A DNA stretch of 64,000 bases from Oscillospiraceae bacterium (GTDB taxonomy: Bacteria; Bacillota; Clostridia; Oscillospirales; Oscillospiraceae), in the NCBI GenBank assembly GCA_017469115.1, contig JAFUGY010000058.1, positions 1 through 64,000 of the forward strand, written 5' to 3'. The notes below the pieces were generated by a model. That model was given only the letters and a program-made list of their open reading frames with translations. It was not told the origin of the DNA and did not search any database. This document shows, piece by piece, positions 62,026-64,000 of this stretch; the stretch's first letter is position 1; each line of letters starts with the position of its first letter. A program made the translations under genes and the position numbers.

Positions 62026-63306
62026 TTACGGAGTAACGATTGCGGGATAGGTCTCATTGACGTAGTTGTAGAAGTTCTGCATAGCGGAATCTTTGTCTAC
62101 GTTGCCCTTGTAGTAATCCTGAAGAGCGTTCTGCAGGCCTTCGTTCAAAAGCTGATCATAAATGGTGTGGTTTTCCCAAACAATGTTATTGGTCATTCCG
62201 GAGAAGATCGCAACATCATTCTGACCACCGAGGAATGCACTGCCGTAGTCGGGATCTTCAGCGAATTTTGCATTAACAGCAATATTGTTGGAGAACTGGG
62301 CTTCGTTTGCAACAAGAGCGGTGCAGACATCTTCATTGTTGATGAAGGTGTTCATAACATCTGCGAGCATAGTCGGATTGTCGGAACCGGCAGGAGCGAG
62401 GAGCCAAGTGCCACCCCAGAAGTGAGCAGCGGGGCCTTCGATGATTGCCCAGTCGCCGGAGCATCCCTTTTCAGGATCCTGTGCATTACCCATGCAGAAG
62501 TTGAAGTACCACGCAGGTCCGAAGAAGCACATGGTCTTGCCGTCAGCAAACATCTGGGCATTCTTCTCATCATCCCAAACACCTGCGGTCAGTGTGTAGC
62601 CATTCTGGATAAACTCATCAGTCTGATCGATCCAGGCTTCAATCTGAGGATCAAACTGGAGGTTTCCTTCTTCATCAACCCAGGGAGAGGATGCGTTATT
62701 GGAAAATACGCGATAGGTTTCCGCGAAAGAAGCGGTCATGTAGTAACCTTTTGCTTTCGCATCTGCAGCGACAGCATTGAACTTATCCCAGCTGTCAAGT
62801 TTAGCCTGAACTTCAGCAGGATCGGAAGTGCCGAGAACATCCTCAGCGATAGAGCGGCGATAAATCAGAGCGGAAGGGCAGCACTGGAAGGACACACCTT
62901 TTACAACACCTGCTGCATCGGAAGCAGCCTGAACGGTATAGGTATAGGCGTTGGAGAAATCTGTTACACCGAGAGCGGTGATGTCCTGGGTGTATTCGGA
63001 ATCTACATACTTGAGAATGTAATCAGCCTCAGCAAGGAAAAGGTCGACTTTGTCGTCGTCATTTGCATTGGCCTGATTGAGGAGAGCTTCATCCAGCTTC
63101 TGCTGGTAAGCACCGTTATCAGACGGGGTGATGATCCAGTTTACGGTGACACCTTCAGGAACTTCGTAGTACTTCTCAAAGAAGCCTTTAAACTCTTCGT
63201 TCCATGCATAAATGTTGAAGACTTTGCCTTCTTCTGCGGATGCGCTGATTGCACAGAGTGTAAATACCATGCAAAGAGCAAGTGCGAGTGCGAGAACTTT
63301 CTTCAT
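62026..63306 (-). CDS. Sugar ABC transporter substrate-binding protein, operon B
   Basis: About 426 residues from ATG 63306, chosen because AGGAGGAAATTCC lies directly upstream; the longer frame to 63366 runs through the leader hairpin. The signal peptide ends SASAEE near residue 25, without a lipobox cysteine. The mature part (VFNIYAWNEEFKGFFEKYYEVP) resembles carbohydrate-binding family 1/8 proteins. It follows the LacI gene by 56 bases, so both may be on one transcript. Confidence 0.88.
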   Translation of the reverse strand: MKKVLALALALCMVFTLCAISASAEEGKVFNIYAWNEEFKGFFEKYYEVPEGVTVNWIITPSDNGAYQQKLDEALLNQANANDDDKVDLFLAEADYILKYVDSEYTQDITALGVTDFSNAYTYTVQAASDAAGVVKGVSFQCCPSALIYRRSIAEDVLGTSDPAEVQAKLDSWDKFNAVAADAKAKGYYMTASFAETYRVFSNNASSPWVDEEGNLQFDPQIEAWIDQTDEFIQNGYTLTAGVWDDEKNAQMFADGKTMCFFGPAWYFNFCMGNAQDPEKGCSGDWAIIEGPAAHFWGGTWLLAPAGSDNPTMLADVMNTFINNEDVCTALVANEAQFSNNIAVNAKFAEDPDYGSAFLGGQNDVAIFSGMTNNIVWENHTIYDQLLNEGLQNALQDYYKGNVDKDSAMQNFYNYVNETYPAIVTP

Positions 63307-63368
63307 TTGGAATTTCCTCCTAAAATAATTTGTGATTATATTTTTTGCGGCATTGCCGCTAATCACAC
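63307..63368 (-). promoter_or_regulatory. 5'UTR hairpin module, copy B
   Basis: Same layout as the module at 59741-59803: GTGTGATTA, inner hairpin GCGGCAATGCCGC, closing TAATCACA, then AGGAGGAAATTCC and ATGAAGAA. The stop codon of the LacI gene lies inside the 5' arm. Confidence 0.7.
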
Positions 63369-64000
63369 AAGTTGTTTCACCGATTCACCGGGGAGAAGAT
63401 TGCCGGGAATAATAATGCGGTCCAGCAAAGCGGTTTTTGGGCGTTCAACCAATTCGATCAGTTTTTTAGCAGCTTCTCTTCCAAGACTGTCGGTATCCTG
63501 CTGCAGAGTGGTAATTCTCGGAGTCATGAGCTGGGAAACGATAACACCGTCATATCCCATGACCGAAATATCATCAGGAACTTTCAACCCTGCCTCGTGA
63601 ATCGCCCGGATCCCTCCTGCAAGGGAAAAATCATCCGGAAATAAAATGCAGGTCGGCCTATCGGGAAGGGAGAGAATTTGGGCTGTTATAGTGTAGCAGA
63701 GTTCGGGATCATAGTAGCGGGATTCAATGATATACCCGTCCGGAATAGTGAGCCCATACTTTTCACATGCACGGTGAAAACCGATTTTTCGATTTTCGGT
63801 AACGGCTGTCGGTTCTCCGTAAATAAAAGCGATTTTTCGATGTCCCAAGGAGTATGCATAGGAAACCAGTGTTTCCACTCCGCCGACGTTATCAGAAAGC
63901 ACAGCAGCTCTGTTGTTGAAAACGTGATCAATTGTGACAAGCGGCAGAGAGGAGTTCACGACGTCCTGAACTTCCTCATCATAAAAATCAACGCAAGCCA
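63363..64000 (-). CDS. LacI-family regulator, partial (cut by window edge)
   Basis: The C-terminal 212 or so residues of a LacI-family sensing domain; the frame is open to the window end and the DNA-binding domain is missing. LPLVTIDH, GHRKIAFIYGEP, PDDFSLAGGIRAIHEAGLKVP and the closing DISVMGYDG and LTTLQQ-like (ITTLQQD) segments are typical. It lies directly upstream of the operon B binding protein and probably regulates operon B, and perhaps operon A. Confidence 0.9.
   Translation of the reverse strand, partial: ACVDFYDEEVQDVVNSSLPLVTIDHVFNNRAAVLSDNVGGVETLVSYAYSLGHRKIAFIYGEPTAVTENRKIGFHRACEKYGLTIPDGYIIESRYYDPELCYTITAQILSLPDRPTCILFPDDFSLAGGIRAIHEAGLKVPDDISVMGYDGVIVSQLMTPRITTLQQDTDSLGREAAKKLIELVERPKTALLDRIIIPGNLLPGESVKQLV

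Overview
The window looks like a chromosomal segment of a gut-type Clostridia bacterium (Bacillota), roughly mid-GC. This is inferred from a SAM-I riboswitch on metK, ireB, DUF1292, a 6S RNA with Bacillota-like features, sortase-type surface anchoring and many carbohydrate ABC transporters with LacI regulators. No rRNA, tRNA, phage, transposon or CRISPR array was recognised.

Layout. 1-3.5 kb: a methionine-type ABC transporter (metN-metI) plus an aminotransferase, behind a promoter, a Met-containing leader ORF and an intrinsic terminator. 3.5-17.4 kb: an accessory island. It holds a GH106-like glycosidase and an esterase (both with single-base frameshifts), a PF13350-type tyrosine phosphatase and an oligopeptide transporter (dppBCDF plus binding protein) on the minus strand. 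Divergent from these is an AraC regulator with a second PF13350-type phosphatase, a beta-lactamase-fold hydrolase and a PQ-loop protein. 17.6-21.4 kb: a probably leaderless membrane protein and a membrane-tethered, circularly permuted GH3 homologue with altered catalytic residues and an in-frame amber codon. 21.5-36 kb: mostly housekeeping (metK, NUDIX, 6S RNA, DUF1292, a class A PBP with an in-frame ochre codon, NlpC/P60, alr, pheST, ireB, YgjP). 35-42 kb: PfkB kinase, LacI, a sugar ABC transporter and malQ, a likely maltodextrin locus with tandem operators. 42-48 kb: gamma-glutamyltransferase, a mosaic sortase-anchored surface protein, a membrane protein and a phosphodiester glycosidase. 47.8-54.3 kb: a tightly overlapping minus-strand operon of two M16 proteins, lgt, a GT-C transferase, a GT2 transferase and GtrA. 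54.4-64 kb: two carbohydrate ABC operons, one with an active-type GH3 enzyme and one behind a LacI gene cut by the window edge.

The most unusual signals are: (1) the metNI leader ORF, whose sequence runs Met-Leu-Met into the terminator stem and whose stop overlaps the metN start; (2) a near-duplicate 5'UTR hairpin module in front of two different sugar-binding-protein genes; (3) the six-gene protease-lgt-glycosylation operon; (4) the permuted GH3 homologue; and (5) four gene-breaking lesions in 64 kb (two 1-base deletions, two nonsense codons), which may be real decay or consensus error. GC and codon statements are by eye; nothing was computed or searched.
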